Of a stretch of 64,000 nt of DNA, positions 1 through 8,347 are shown piece after piece. The position numbers and the translations under genes were made by a program. Under the pieces are notes generated by a model. That model made no database searches. It was given only the letters and a program-made list of their open reading frames with translations, and was not told the origin of the DNA. Position 1 is the stretch's first letter, and the number at the start of each line of letters is the position of its first letter. Source of the stretch: Thermoplasmata archaeon (GTDB lineage: Archaea > Thermoplasmatota > Thermoplasmata > RBG-16-68-12 > SOIM01); contig JAGLME010000024.1 in assembly GCA_023140195.1 (NCBI GenBank), positions 1 to 64,000 on the forward strand, given 5' to 3'.

Positions 1-468
1 AATGTGAATTGAAAAACACTCAGAAGTATAATGGACACGATTAGAATGCTTGCTCGTCCGTTCTGCATATCCACATCCTCCTCTGAAATCATATCCGCTA
101 ATGGGCCTTTAATGCTTTCCGTTTGAGGATTCAAGATAAGGGGTAGACTTCTGTGAAGACCTTATGATTGGGCACTCCTTCATCTTCTTGATATTCGAAA
201 GGAAAGTGAGGTTGAGAAAATACATTCTTGGGCACCCCCGTTCCAAAAACGTGCCAAAATCGTTCCAAAACCCTTGGTAACTATCTTGCAGAATAGGGAA
301 CTGGACAAGAATAAGGCAATGCGCGCTCCAGCAATTTTGGACGATACGATTCAAACCTGAACTTCAACTTCTCGCCTCCGCATCAATCTACGATAGCGAC
401 ATTCCAATGTGTAGCCTCTCTTCGGGAAATTGATTAATATCATCACATCCATCATTCCAATTGATGCG
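1..468. other. Stretch without a supported gene
   Basis: Short open frames exist here on the minus strand (109-354 and 351-707), but they lack a convincing ribosome binding site and their composition is not protein-like. The second is antisense to the small plus-strand gene that follows. The ten-base word CGTTCCAAAA occurs twice (about 238-272). No RNA gene or clear terminator was recognised. Confidence 0.5.
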
Positions 469-684
469 ATGACATCACCAAAAAGATACACCACCATCCC
501 CGTCCGCAAGGAAACACTGGACAAACTGAGAGGATACAAAGTGGGAGGAGCGACATACGACGACCTCATAAATGATCTTCTGACTGTCCACCCTCCGGAG
601 GAGTTCTTCCATGAGCATTTGAGGCGGTTGCGAGGAGAGAAGAGACGGACCTGGGCTGAAATAAGGGAAGAGCTTGATCTCTGA
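469..684 (+). CDS. Small antitoxin-like protein (VapB-like)
   Basis: This encodes a 71-residue protein starting MTSPKRYTTIPV. A short basic beta-strand-like start (TTIPVRKETLDKL) is followed by a helix-turn-helix-like part (GATYDDLINDLL) and a charged tail, the layout of small ribbon-helix-helix antitoxins found widely in archaea. In that family the N-terminal strand binds operator DNA and the tail binds a nuclease toxin. An in-frame ATG at 430 would add 13 hydrophobic residues not typical of the family, so 469 is preferred. No toxin gene follows on the same strand; the next two genes are a separate minus-strand pair. It may be an orphan antitoxin or a plain DNA-binding regulator. Confidence 0.6.
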   Translation: MTSPKRYTTIPVRKETLDKLRGYKVGGATYDDLINDLLTVHPPEEFFHEHLRRLRGEKRRTWAEIREELDL

Positions 685-713
685 GGTGAGACTCTGCCAG
701 AGTACACAATAAG

Positions 714-977
714 CTATCTCATGTATACGGTGTCATGATGTTCATAATCAAGTACAGTGACTGTCCCCGATTCTTCGTCGATTTCATACACCAGCACAAA
801 AGGCCCGATCTGTACTCTCCTTGAGCCATCCAACGGATATTTCAGCGACTTGAAATGATGGGGGTCCTCTAAAATCTGCTGAATCTTGTTCCTAATCCTC
901 CTTAGATGTTCTTTGTCTTTCTGTGCGAGCTTTCTGAATTTCTTGTCAGCACTTGGCTTAATCTCGAGGCCGTACAT
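714..977 (-). CDS. RelE/ParE-family toxin
   Basis: The 87-residue basic protein has the RelE/ParE layout: an N-terminal strand (MYGLEIKPSADKKFRKL), two helices rich in Lys and Arg, then strands ending in VYEIDEESGTVTVLDY and a final HDTVYMR. RelE toxins cleave mRNA in the ribosomal A site and ParE toxins act on gyrase; the sequence alone does not decide between them. The ATG directly abuts the stop codon of the upstream gene at 978, and GGAGTAG before it can act as ribosome binding site, so the pair is translationally coupled. The order antitoxin then toxin is the usual one. Confidence 0.82.
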   Translation of the reverse strand: MYGLEIKPSADKKFRKLAQKDKEHLRRIRNKIQQILEDPHHFKSLKYPLDGSRRVQIGPFVLVYEIDEESGTVTVLDYEHHDTVYMR

Positions 978-1211
978 CTACTCCAATCCGTAGCGCTTGG
1001 CAAAAGAATCGACCTTGATGCTCTTCTCTCCACGAATCTTCCTTATTCTCTCGATAAACTCAGGTCGCAGCTCTAGTTCCATCAATTCCTCCTCGTAGAT
1101 ATGAACCACCTTTTCAATAGCTTTGGATTTGTCCTTGAGGCCGTACTGGGCTTTCACTATTTTCAGTACTCGATTGGCACGTTTGTCAATGTCGATCATC
1201 GCCTTGACCAT
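978..1211 (-). CDS. Antitoxin partner of the RelE-like toxin (DUF2683-like)
   Basis: The 77-residue protein starts MVKAMIDIDKRANRVL and continues IVKAQYGLKDKSKAIE, which resembles the archaeal DUF2683 group of ribbon-helix-helix-like antitoxins. The acidic middle (YEEELMELELRPEF) and a final basic segment would wrap around the toxin. The start has a good ribosome binding site (GAGGAG five bases before ATG). It is the first gene of a two-gene minus-strand operon with the RelE-like toxin. By analogy with known pairs it should neutralise the toxin and repress its own promoter, which lies in the AT-rich stretch just upstream. Confidence 0.75.
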   Translation of the reverse strand: MVKAMIDIDKRANRVLKIVKAQYGLKDKSKAIEKVVHIYEEELMELELRPEFIERIRKIRGEKSIKVDSFAKRYGLE

Positions 1212-1250
1212 ATATACTCCTCATTAAGTCTATATATATACGAAGTATAT
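1212..1250. promoter_or_regulatory. AT-rich divergent promoter region
   Basis: A run of TATATATATA (1230-1240) lies about 20-30 bp before the antitoxin start and suits an archaeal TATA box for the minus-strand pair. It could also serve the plus-strand methyltransferase. The SD-like GAGGAG of the antitoxin is inside this region. The pair's own repressor is expected to bind here, but no clear palindrome was seen. Confidence 0.5.
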
Positions 1251-1347
1251 GAACGTTATCCCTATTCCATTCCTCCCACACCAGAAAAGGCATAAGTATG
1301 CTGTCGAACTTAGCAAACCCAATCGCGAAATACAGGAAGCCACTGTT

Positions 1348-1926
1348 ATGAGCTCCTTCGATGAGCGCTATGCCGGAACCCCTCCGTGGGATGTTGGTCA
1401 TCCACAAACCGAATACATAAGTCTCCAAGAGAACGGAGAGATCAAAGGATCGGTTCTGGATATTGGCTGTGGCACGGGCGAGAACGCGCTACTCATGGCA
1501 GAGAAGGGGGATCCAGTCTGTGGAATTGACTCGTCACCAAGAGCGATAAAGAAGGCGCAGGCCAAGGCGAAAGAACGAGGAGTGGAGATTGACTTCAGGG
1601 TCTGGGATGCATTTGATCTGGAGAAGCTTGACAGGCAGTTCGACACGGTGATCGACTCCGGCCTGTTCCATGCATTCGAAGAGGAGGACCATCCTGCCCT
1701 AGTGAAGAGCATCCGCTCGGCCCTCAAGACAAGTGGAACATACTTCATTCTCTGTTTCAGCGTGAAGGAGACCAGGGAGAAGGGACCAAGACGCATCACG
1801 GAGGAGGAGATCCAATCGGACTTCAATGAAGGCTGGAATATCAACTACATCAAGGACGCAAGGTTCGACAGCCTTATCCATGAAGGTGGAGCAAGGGCTT
1901 GGCTCTCTTCAATCACAAAGGTATAG
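1348..1926 (+). CDS. Class I SAM-dependent methyltransferase
   Basis: A 192-residue Rossmann-fold methyltransferase. Motif I is visible as VLDIGCGTGENALLMA, followed by the acidic end of strand two (CGIDSS) and a post-motif VIDSGLFHAF. The N-terminus YAGTPPWDVGHPQ is typical of small-molecule or thiol methyltransferases of the UbiE/TPMT-like kind; the substrate cannot be told. The ATG at 1348 is preferred over the one at 1249 because it sits eight bases after AGGAAG and gives the usual family length, while the extra 33 residues look like translated promoter sequence. It is followed 21 bp later by an aldo/keto reductase on the same strand. Confidence 0.85.
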   Translation: MSSFDERYAGTPPWDVGHPQTEYISLQENGEIKGSVLDIGCGTGENALLMAEKGDPVCGIDSSPRAIKKAQAKAKERGVEIDFRVWDAFDLEKLDRQFDTVIDSGLFHAFEEEDHPALVKSIRSALKTSGTYFILCFSVKETREKGPRRITEEEIQSDFNEGWNINYIKDARFDSLIHEGGARAWLSSITKV

Positions 1927-1947
1927 TTCGTAAGTAGATCAGGTGGG

Positions 1948-2778
1948 ATGATGACAGAGATTGGTATCGACAAGATGGTGAAGCTCAACAACGGAGTGGA
2001 GATGCCCCTTTTCGGCTTGGGAACGTATCAGGCCTCAAGAAAGGGGACGGAAGAAGCAGTTTTGCACGCTTTGGAGATAGGTTACAGACTAATTGACACT
2101 GCCCAGATGTACGGAAACGAGAGGGAAGTTGGCAACGCGGTCAGAAAGAGCGGGATACCAAGAGAGGAGATCTTCGTCACGACTAAGCTGGACAATTCTA
2201 ATCACGGATACGAGAGGGCTCTCGCTTCCCTTGAAACGAGTCTTGAGCTGTTGGGCCTATCCTACGTTGACCTTTTCCTGATACACTGGCCTGTTGAAGG
2301 ACTTCGTGGTGAATCCTGGAGGGCATTGGAGAAGTTGCTGGAGGAAGGTACGTGCAGGTCGATTGGAGTGAGCAACTACACGATCGGGCACCTCAGCGAG
2401 TTGAGGGGAAGTTCGTCCACCATGCCGGCAGTGAACCAAGTGGAGTTCAGTCCGTATCTATACCAGAAGGACCTGTTGGAATTCTGTCGTTCGAATTCCA
2501 TTCAGTTGGAAGGTTACAGCCCACTTACCAAGAGAGAGAATCTCGGCGACCCTGCCCTGGGACAGATCGCTTCGAAGTACTCAAAGACCCCCGCTCAGAT
2601 TCTGCTGCGCTGGGCCCTGCAGAAAGAGATCGTCACAATACCCAAATCGACCAACAGAGAGAGGCTCGAGGAGAACGCAGATATCTTCGATTTCGAGATT
2701 CCACAAGAAGACATGGCAGCACTCGATAGTTTTAATATCGACCTAAGAACTAGCTGGGACCCGACAACGGCACCTTAG
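1948..2778 (+). CDS. Aldo/keto reductase
   Basis: This is a 276-residue NAD(P)H-dependent oxidoreductase with a TIM-barrel fold. The catalytic tetrad is visible: Asp50 and Tyr55 in DTAQMYGNE, Lys80 in VTTK and His113 in FLIHWP. The cofactor-binding end is also present (IPKSTNRERLEEN). Size and motifs match the short aldose-reductase-like group that reduces aldehydes and 2,5-diketogluconate-like substrates. Three ATGs compete (1948, 1951 and 1975); GGTGGG directly before the first favours 1951, and the family consensus begins near MVKLNNGVEMP at 1975. It probably shares a transcript with the methyltransferase upstream and the GyrI-like gene downstream. Confidence 0.92.
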   Translation: MMTEIGIDKMVKLNNGVEMPLFGLGTYQASRKGTEEAVLHALEIGYRLIDTAQMYGNEREVGNAVRKSGIPREEIFVTTKLDNSNHGYERALASLETSLELLGLSYVDLFLIHWPVEGLRGESWRALEKLLEEGTCRSIGVSNYTIGHLSELRGSSSTMPAVNQVEFSPYLYQKDLLEFCRSNSIQLEGYSPLTKRENLGDPALGQIASKYSKTPAQILLRWALQKEIVTIPKSTNRERLEENADIFDFEIPQEDMAALDSFNIDLRTSWDPTTAP

Positions 2779-2800
2779 TGCCTGAGGGGTAGTGTCATAC

Positions 2801-3409
2801 ATGGAGAAACTGGATTTCAAGAAAGAGCTCAAGCACCTGTACAATCCTTCAAAGAAGGAAATTGTGACAGTGGACGTCCCTGAAATGAACTTCCTGATGA
2901 TCGACGGCAAGGGAGATCCGAACACCGCTAAGGAATATCAGGACGCCATGGAGGCGTTGTACTCGGTGGCATATACGCTCAAATTCATGCTCAAAGGCGA
3001 GGGCAAGGCGGACTTCGTCGTAATGCCTCTGGAGGGGCTCTGGTGGGTGCCGAACATGGAGTTCTTTGACGCGGAGGACAAGGACTCTTGGTTCTGGACA
3101 GCGATGATGATGCAGCCTGACCTGGTCACCAAGAAGGATTTCGAAAGGGCCGCCAAGCAGGCCGGACAGAAGAGGGACCTTCCTTCCCTTCCCAAGATAA
3201 GGTTGGGGAAGTATGAGGAGGGATTGTCCGCGCAGATCATGTACATCGGTCCGTTTGCCGATGAAGGACCCACGATAGAGAGTATCCACAAGTACATCGA
3301 AGAGAGCGGGCACAAGCTGAGAGGGAAACATCATGAGATTTACCTCAGTGACCCGAGAAGGACCAAGCCAGAGAGGTTGAAGACGGTCATAAGGCAGCCG
3401 ATGGAATGA
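2801..3409 (+). CDS. GyrI-like small-molecule-binding protein
   Basis: A 202-residue member of the GyrI-like (SOUL/Rob-C type) ligand-binding family. Typical segments are MNFLMIDGKGDPN at the start of the barrel, FVVMPLEGLWW in the middle, and the C-terminal HHEIYLSDPRRTKPERLKT, which is strongly characteristic. These proteins bind or hydrolyse hydrophobic small molecules, either alone or fused to transcription factors; here there is no DNA-binding domain. A GTG at 2792 is in frame, but the SD-like GAGGGGT at 2784 is too close to it and is about ten bases from ATG 2801, so 2801 is chosen. It lies 22 bp after the aldo/keto reductase, probably in one operon. Confidence 0.85.
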   Translation: MEKLDFKKELKHLYNPSKKEIVTVDVPEMNFLMIDGKGDPNTAKEYQDAMEALYSVAYTLKFMLKGEGKADFVVMPLEGLWWVPNMEFFDAEDKDSWFWTAMMMQPDLVTKKDFERAAKQAGQKRDLPSLPKIRLGKYEEGLSAQIMYIGPFADEGPTIESIHKYIEESGHKLRGKHHEIYLSDPRRTKPERLKTVIRQPME

Positions 3410-3532
3410 ACTTAGATCGCTGAAAGAAGCATATTCACTGAAGAGCCAACGCAAACGAATCGACGACTTGAGTGAAGCGCGTATGCTGGATACGATATAC
3501 TGAAATATCCATTCCCTATTATTTCTGGTGGG

Positions 3533-4237
3533 ATGTACATGACCAATAATGGCAGGATCGTTCGACTTGAGAAGGTCACAAAGGAATACATTATGGGAGA
3601 GACCACCACAAAGGCACTTGATGCGGTCGACCTCGAGATACAGAAGGGAGAGTTTCTTGTCATACTCGGCCCAAGCGGTTCCGGAAAGACGACGCTTCTC
3701 AACATGATAGCTGCACTGGACAGCCCTTCCAGGGGGAAGATCTACGTCGACAGGGATGAGATTTCGGCCTTATCCGACAGCCAACGTACGAAGTTCCGCG
3801 CCGAGAAGATAGGTCTCGTGTTCCAGTTCTTCAATCTCTTTCCAGCTCTCACTGCGAGAGAGAACGTGGAGATAGGTCTGGCACTGGCGATGAAGGACCC
3901 GGATGAGATGAGGAAGAGGTCCACCAAATACCTCAAGATGGTCGGGATGGAGAAGCACATGGACAAGTACCCTTCCCAGCTTAGCGGCGGTGAGCAGCAG
4001 AGGGTCGCCGTCGCGAGAGGATTGGCGAAGGAACCCAGCATACTGGTAGCAGATGAACCGACCGGTAACCTGGACGCGGAAACGGGCAAGAAGGTCTGGG
4101 AGATGCTCCTGCAGATCAACAAGGAGCTAGGAACAACCATGATCTCGGTGACCCACCAGACACAGATGTCCAAGATCGCCGATAGGGGCATATTTCTGAG
4201 ATCGGGCAAGATCGCGCAGGTCGTGACCGGGGGCTAG
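3533..4237 (+). CDS. ABC transporter ATP-binding protein (MacB/LolD type)
   Basis: The 234-residue ATPase has all family motifs: Walker A GPSGSGKTT, the Q-loop in VFQFFNLFPALTARENV, signature LSGGEQQRVAVARGL, Walker B SILVADEPTGNLD and the H-loop SVTHQ. The NLFPALTARENV and EPTGNLD wording is typical of the LolD/MacB/FtsE branch, which powers FtsX-type permeases that move lipids, peptides or envelope proteins rather than importing solutes. The permease gene starts two bases after the stop codon, so the two proteins form one complex at the cytoplasmic membrane. Either ATG 3533 or 3539 may be the start. A TATA-like GATATACTGAAATA lies about 40 bp upstream. Confidence 0.95.
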   Translation: MYMTNNGRIVRLEKVTKEYIMGETTTKALDAVDLEIQKGEFLVILGPSGSGKTTLLNMIAALDSPSRGKIYVDRDEISALSDSQRTKFRAEKIGLVFQFFNLFPALTARENVEIGLALAMKDPDEMRKRSTKYLKMVGMEKHMDKYPSQLSGGEQQRVAVARGLAKEPSILVADEPTGNLDAETGKKVWEMLLQINKELGTTMISVTHQTQMSKIADRGIFLRSGKIAQVVTGG

Positions 4238-4239
4238 AT

Positions 4240-6600
4240 ATGGGATATCTGGACCGGAAGATGAGAAGGGACCTGTGGCGAATGAAGGGTCGAGCGATAG
4301 CGAGCGTTCTCCTGATCACCGTGGGCGCCATGCTGTACGTCGCCTTCCTGGCGATGATGCCGAGCGTCCAGGTCTTCTTCTATGATTTCTACGAAGATTC
4401 CGATTTCACCGATTTGGAGGCCTACGTGGAGTATGCTCCGACCAGTATCACAGCCCAACTGGAGAATATCGCGGGAGTGGACGCCGTCGAACCCAGGCTT
4501 GTCTTCCCGGCCAATGTGAGGCTCCCGGATTCAGATGAAGTCACGGCGCAGTTATTCGGCATCAATTCGAGTAGAGAGTTGCTCGTCAATAGGCTGACGA
4601 TGGTGGAAGGAGACTATCTGGATCCCAATTATACAGACGGGGTTCTCTTAGAGAAGAACTTCGCGATTAACAACGAATACAGTGTGGGGGATGATATCGA
4701 GGTGTTCACGTCAAATCAGTCCTTCACTTACAGGGTCAGAGGAATTGTGGTCTCCCCGGAGTTCATGTTCTGGGCGATCAACCCTCAAGCCATGATACCG
4801 CTGCCAGGTACCCTGGCCGTGATCTTCATGCCACTGGAGACTCTTCAACAATTGGCTCCCATCTACCAAGGTGCGGTGAACCAGTTCTCATTCTTGCTTG
4901 AAGAGGGTTCCGAAGAAGTCGCTCAGTCCGCGATAGTCACGACGCTCAGCCCCTACCTGGTACTTGCCAAGGATGACATCCCGGCATACACTTACATAAA
5001 AGAGGACCTTGAACAGGGTGGCGGTTCGGCCGGCGCAATGGCCCTGATCTTTCTCCTCGTGGCCTTCTTCGTAGTCTACTCGGCATACGCGAGACTGGTG
5101 GCGAGCCAGAGAAGGGAGATAGGCGTTCTGAGAGGTCTTGGATATTCGCGCAAACGCATATTGTTCTCGTACATCTACATCGCAGCCATCACGGGTCTGA
5201 TAGGGTCCATCCTGGGCGTTGTGCTTTCAATACCATTGGGATTCGGCCTCAGCGAGTGGTATGTGGACCTGGTATTCGGTCTGACCCTGGAGACGGTCCA
5301 CTTTGATGTGCCGGCTGCGATCGTTGGCATCCTGTTCGGACCCATCACCGCCGGTTTGGCAGCAGCGGTGGCGACCATCAGCATCATAAGGCTCGAGGCA
5401 CACGAGGCGATAAGGGGAAGCACGGTCGACATGAAGCCCGTCAAGAAGACGATACTGGAGAGGATCTTCGGGATGTTCAGGGGCAAGAAGTTGTCCTATC
5501 CGACAATATACATGAGCCGGAACCTGTCGAGAAGGAGGATCAGGAGCGCTCTGTTGGTGCTGGCCATAGGGGGGTCGTTCGTTCTAGGGGCCATGGGCCC
5601 ATTGATGGTCGATTCACTGGTGATCTCGGTGGACCTTGCTTTGGACGACATCGAGGATTGGGACATCTTGGTCGAGTTCGCGCCCAATGCGACCGCGACT
5701 GACATAAGTGGGATGTCATCCCCAGGCCTGGTTGAGAGAACTGAACCCGTGCAGAGATTAGGCGGTACGCTGCATCTTAACGGCGAAAGTATGCTGGCCA
5801 ACATTGTTGGGATTCAGATAGATTCTCAACTTCACAATCCGAGGATTGCTGAAGGGAGGGAGTTCATGGATCAAAACGAGGCGATGGTCACTTCGTTGAT
5901 CGCCAACGAGATAGGGGCTGATGTGGGCGATACCATCATGGTGGAGGTAGAGGAAGGGGTTCAATGGAGCTTCACGATCGTCGGAATAACCCAGGACTTC
6001 CTTGAGGGATTCTACGTACCCATATCGGCGACCGAGAACATCTCACGTAGCTCCAATGTGACCGCATTATACGTGAGCACGGTCGACGGGAGGATAGATG
6101 AGGCTGAGAGCCACTTCCGGAGCTTCGCGATCGTCTCTTCGGTCACGGAGAAGTCGGAGGTCAGCCAGGGGTTGAAGGACCTGCTGTCCTCGTTCGGGGC
6201 GGCAATGTACGTGTTCTCGCTCATCGGGATATTGATGACCGTACTGGTCGTCACCAATGTTGTCATGATAAGCGTCATGGAGAGATACGTTGAATACGGT
6301 CAGATGAAGGCGATCGGATACAAGCAGAAGACCATAAGGAGGATAGTGCTGTCCGAGACCCTAATCCTGTCTTCACTGGGCGTGGTAGTCGGCATTCCGC
6401 TGTACTGGCTGGTCGGAGAATGGTTCGCGGAGATTATGAAGGAGTTCTTCTCATTCTATCAGAACGTCATAACATGGGAACCGATGCTAGGCATGGCGGC
6501 AGTGACCATTCTTGTCGCCCTTCTTGCGGCGGTGCCAGCTGTCCGCCACCTGGGAAAGATGGAAGTTGCGACCGTGATATCGGAGAGGCAGTTCGGTTAG
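4240..6600 (+). CDS. FtsX-like ABC transporter permease (two-repeat MacB type)
   Basis: A 786-residue membrane protein made of two FtsX/MacB halves. The first has a membrane segment near residues 20-40, an extracellular domain (about 41-260) and three membrane segments near 262-285, 306-332 and 358-380. The second repeats this with a segment near 436-455, an extracellular domain, and segments near 655-680, 703-722 and 748-770. The RREIGVLRGLGYSRKRI loop and the later MERYVEYGQMKAIGYKQKTI loop are the coupling-helix motifs that contact the ATPase. Its ATPase partner is directly upstream. Such pairs export or extract envelope molecules or act as mechanotransmission devices; the substrate is unknown. 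Confidence 0.93.
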   Translation: MGYLDRKMRRDLWRMKGRAIASVLLITVGAMLYVAFLAMMPSVQVFFYDFYEDSDFTDLEAYVEYAPTSITAQLENIAGVDAVEPRLVFPANVRLPDSDEVTAQLFGINSSRELLVNRLTMVEGDYLDPNYTDGVLLEKNFAINNEYSVGDDIEVFTSNQSFTYRVRGIVVSPEFMFWAINPQAMIPLPGTLAVIFMPLETLQQLAPIYQGAVNQFSFLLEEGSEEVAQSAIVTTLSPYLVLAKDDIPAYTYIKEDLEQGGGSAGAMALIFLLVAFFVVYSAYARLVASQRREIGVLRGLGYSRKRILFSYIYIAAITGLIGSILGVVLSIPLGFGLSEWYVDLVFGLTLETVHFDVPAAIVGILFGPITAGLAAAVATISIIRLEAHEAIRGSTVDMKPVKKTILERIFGMFRGKKLSYPTIYMSRNLSRRRIRSALLVLAIGGSFVLGAMGPLMVDSLVISVDLALDDIEDWDILVEFAPNATATDISGMSSPGLVERTEPVQRLGGTLHLNGESMLANIVGIQIDSQLHNPRIAEGREFMDQNEAMVTSLIANEIGADVGDTIMVEVEEGVQWSFTIVGITQDFLEGFYVPISATENISRSSNVTALYVSTVDGRIDEAESHFRSFAIVSSVTEKSEVSQGLKDLLSSFGAAMYVFSLIGILMTVLVVTNVVMISVMERYVEYGQMKAIGYKQKTIRRIVLSETLILSSLGVVVGIPLYWLVGEWFAEIMKEFFSFYQNVITWEPMLGMAAVTILVALLAAVPAVRHLGKMEVATVISERQFG

Positions 6601-6702
6601 GTTTGCCGGGGAACATCATTATCATTCTCAGAAATAAGACCATTTACACCTAAGCAACATGTAGTAACACCCTTTGATAACCCCCAAACCAATCGATTCT
6701 CC

Positions 6703-6942
6703 ATGTCCGGAATAAGCTCGAAAGTGGGGCCCAACGGCCAACTTGTGATACCTGAAGAGATAGTCAACAGCCTAGATTGGATGCCTGGTGCGAATGTCAG
6801 TCTTTCGATAGAGGACAATCGACTCGTGGCGAGGAAGTCGATCCCACAGAGCGTACCGTTCTTCTACGCCCTGGCCATGAAGAGCCTCGAGGAGATGAGA
6901 CGCAAGAAACAGGGAAGAAGAGACCAGGCGTTGAACTCGTAG
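6703..6942 (+). CDS. AbrB/SpoVT-type DNA-binding protein
   Basis: The 79-residue protein has the swapped-hairpin AbrB fold: SSKVGPNGQLVIPEEI followed by LDWMPGANVSLSIEDNRLVARK. The GQLVIP core is the family signature. Such proteins are either antitoxins (MazE or VapB type) or stand-alone transcription regulators. No toxin gene follows; the next gene encodes a dehalogenase-like Fe-S protein and has its own promoter. The C-terminal third (FFYALAMKSLEEMRRKKQGRR) is helical and basic, unlike an acidic toxin-binding tail, so a regulator role is more likely. Confidence 0.78.
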   Translation: MSGISSKVGPNGQLVIPEEIVNSLDWMPGANVSLSIEDNRLVARKSIPQSVPFFYALAMKSLEEMRRKKQGRRDQALNS

Positions 6943-6954
6943 AACCGCTCCAAA

Positions 6955-6970
6955 CCTTTTTCTTATACTT
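6955..6970 (+). promoter_or_regulatory. T-run terminator and promoter of the dehalogenase-like gene
   Basis: CCTTTTTCTT follows the AbrB gene by about 15 bp and looks like an archaeal T-rich terminator. The overlapping CTTATACTTT lies about 30-35 bp before the ATG at 7000 and suits a TATA box with a very short leader. Confidence 0.45.
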
Positions 6971-6999
6971 TCGAATACGTCAGCTCGGAAAGAGCTTGC

Positions 7000-8076
7000 A
7001 TGACCAGTGACTTCACGCCTTACCAAGTGGACAAGGCAACCTACAAACGATTCGACCAGAAGATGATTTGTTTTTCCAGATGGAGATGGGACGAGGATTT
7101 CATCGCCTACGGCAAGGGGATATACGACAATGCGCCTGCCAAGATCGCGCAAGGACTGGAAGGGTACTCAAAGGAGGAGTTTGTCGCGATCGAAGCGGCC
7201 TGGCACGTTCACGACACCTTCGCCAGAATAAGAGCACTGAGCGCGGGAGAGCTTGAGAGGGATTCATTTCCGAACAAGATAGGTGATGTCTCAGGCTATA
7301 CGCCGGAGAGCAACTCCGCACAGGTCAAGAAGTTCGCTGAGGGCCTCGGATCTCCGATAGTGGGAACGACTAGAGTCAACCCGAACTGGATATATGCCAG
7401 CGACGTCAGAGGGAACGCCCTGAACTTGGAGAACCTCCCATATGCTGTTGTGTTCGCGGTCCCCATGGACCAGGCCAAGCTGAAGAGGTCTCCGTCCTAT
7501 GTTGCCTCGGCAGCTGTCGGTGTTGCCTATTCGAGGTGCAGGTTCATCGGCGAGAGCCTGGCGGAGTTCATCAAGCGTTTGGGTTACAGTGCCCTGCCTG
7601 CGGTGAACGAAACGGCCATTTCTGTCCCTCTGGCCATAGATGCTGGCCTGGGAGAGTTCGCGAGGAACGGCCTCCTGATCGGAGAGAAGTACGGAATGGC
7701 TGTGAGGATCGGCAAGGTCCTGACCGATATGCCCCTGGCACAAGATACCCCTGTGAACCTTGGAGTGAGGAGATTCTGCACGAAATGCAAGAAGTGTGCC
7801 GAGAACTGTCCTGCGAATGCGATCTCCTTCGAGAACCAGCCAGACGGGAAGACATTGACGAAATCAAACAACCCAGGCATCCTGAAATGGTACGTCAACG
7901 TGGACAGATGTTACAGCTTCTGGACCCACAACAGCTCCGACTGCTCCAATTGCGTGACGAGTTGCCCCTTCACCAAGCCGGATAATTGGCTTCACAAAAC
8001 CACAAGGTCCGTCATCAAGCGAACTGGAGCATTTGACAGACTATTGGTCAGAATGGATGACTGGCTGTACGGATAG
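7000..8076 (+). CDS. Reductive-dehalogenase-like corrinoid/Fe-S protein, cytosolic
   Basis: A 358-residue protein of the RdhA-like group. The C-terminal part has two 4Fe-4S binding motifs: FCTKCKKCAENCP, then CYSFWTHNSSDCSNCVTSCP. The CY-(F/Y)-W spacing and the CPFTKP ending are typical of reductive dehalogenases and differ from QueG. Before it lies the corrinoid-binding core (GYSALPAVNETAISVPLAID, then AGLGEFARNGLLI). Family enzymes use cobalamin and two Fe-S clusters to remove halogens. Here the twin-arginine signal peptide is absent, the protein is shorter than respiratory RdhA (about 450-500 residues) and no RdhB anchor gene is next to it, so a soluble, perhaps catabolic or maturation-type role is inferred. 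The dodecin gene converges one base after its stop. Confidence 0.85.
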   Translation: MTSDFTPYQVDKATYKRFDQKMICFSRWRWDEDFIAYGKGIYDNAPAKIAQGLEGYSKEEFVAIEAAWHVHDTFARIRALSAGELERDSFPNKIGDVSGYTPESNSAQVKKFAEGLGSPIVGTTRVNPNWIYASDVRGNALNLENLPYAVVFAVPMDQAKLKRSPSYVASAAVGVAYSRCRFIGESLAEFIKRLGYSALPAVNETAISVPLAIDAGLGEFARNGLLIGEKYGMAVRIGKVLTDMPLAQDTPVNLGVRRFCTKCKKCAENCPANAISFENQPDGKTLTKSNNPGILKWYVNVDRCYSFWTHNSSDCSNCVTSCPFTKPDNWLHKTTRSVIKRTGAFDRLLVRMDDWLYG

Positions 8077-8077
8077 C

Positions 8078-8284
8078 CTATCTTTCTATCTCGAACGCGA
8101 TCTTCAGATGTGCCCTGAAGTTGGTAATCTGATCATTCTCAACTGTCGCCTTCAGTCCGACCACATCCACTCCCTTTATCCCCCTGACGGTCTTCTTAGC
8201 CTCTTCCAGACCGGCCTTGATAGCATCTTCGAACCCGGTCGGTGATGTGCTGACCAGCTCTATCACTTTAACAACATTCGCCAA
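8078..8284 (-). CDS. Dodecin
   Basis: A 68-residue dodecin: ANVVKVIELVSTSPTGFEDAI, then a helix and the strands VVGLKATVENDQITNFRAHLKIAFEIE. Dodecins form hollow 12-mers that store flavin or coenzyme A. The start is decided by the ribosome binding site: GGAGG lies seven bases before a TTG at 8284, giving MANVVKVIEL, the usual family N-terminus. The GTG at 8293 lies inside the GGAGGTG itself and is unlikely. The archaeal group with Trp36-like flavin stacking is not evident, since no tryptophan is present, so CoA or an altered flavin mode is possible. It is convergent with the dehalogenase-like gene. Confidence 0.92.
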   Translation of the reverse strand: MANVVKVIELVSTSPTGFEDAIKAGLEEAKKTVRGIKGVDVVGLKATVENDQITNFRAHLKIAFEIER

Positions 8285-8347
8285 ATAGTTCACCTCCTCT
8301 CCTTTTGAAAGGGTATTCCCAAGGCACTAATAGTTACTTTCGGACGA

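Noticed and set aside
351-707. 118-residue minus-strand frame
   Set aside because: It is antisense to the antitoxin-like gene at 469-684, has no ribosome binding site and a Ser/Arg-rich shadow-like composition.
1249-1347. N-terminal extension of the methyltransferase from ATG 1249
   Set aside because: The extra 33 residues cover promoter-like sequence and are absent from typical family members; a good ribosome binding site precedes ATG 1348.
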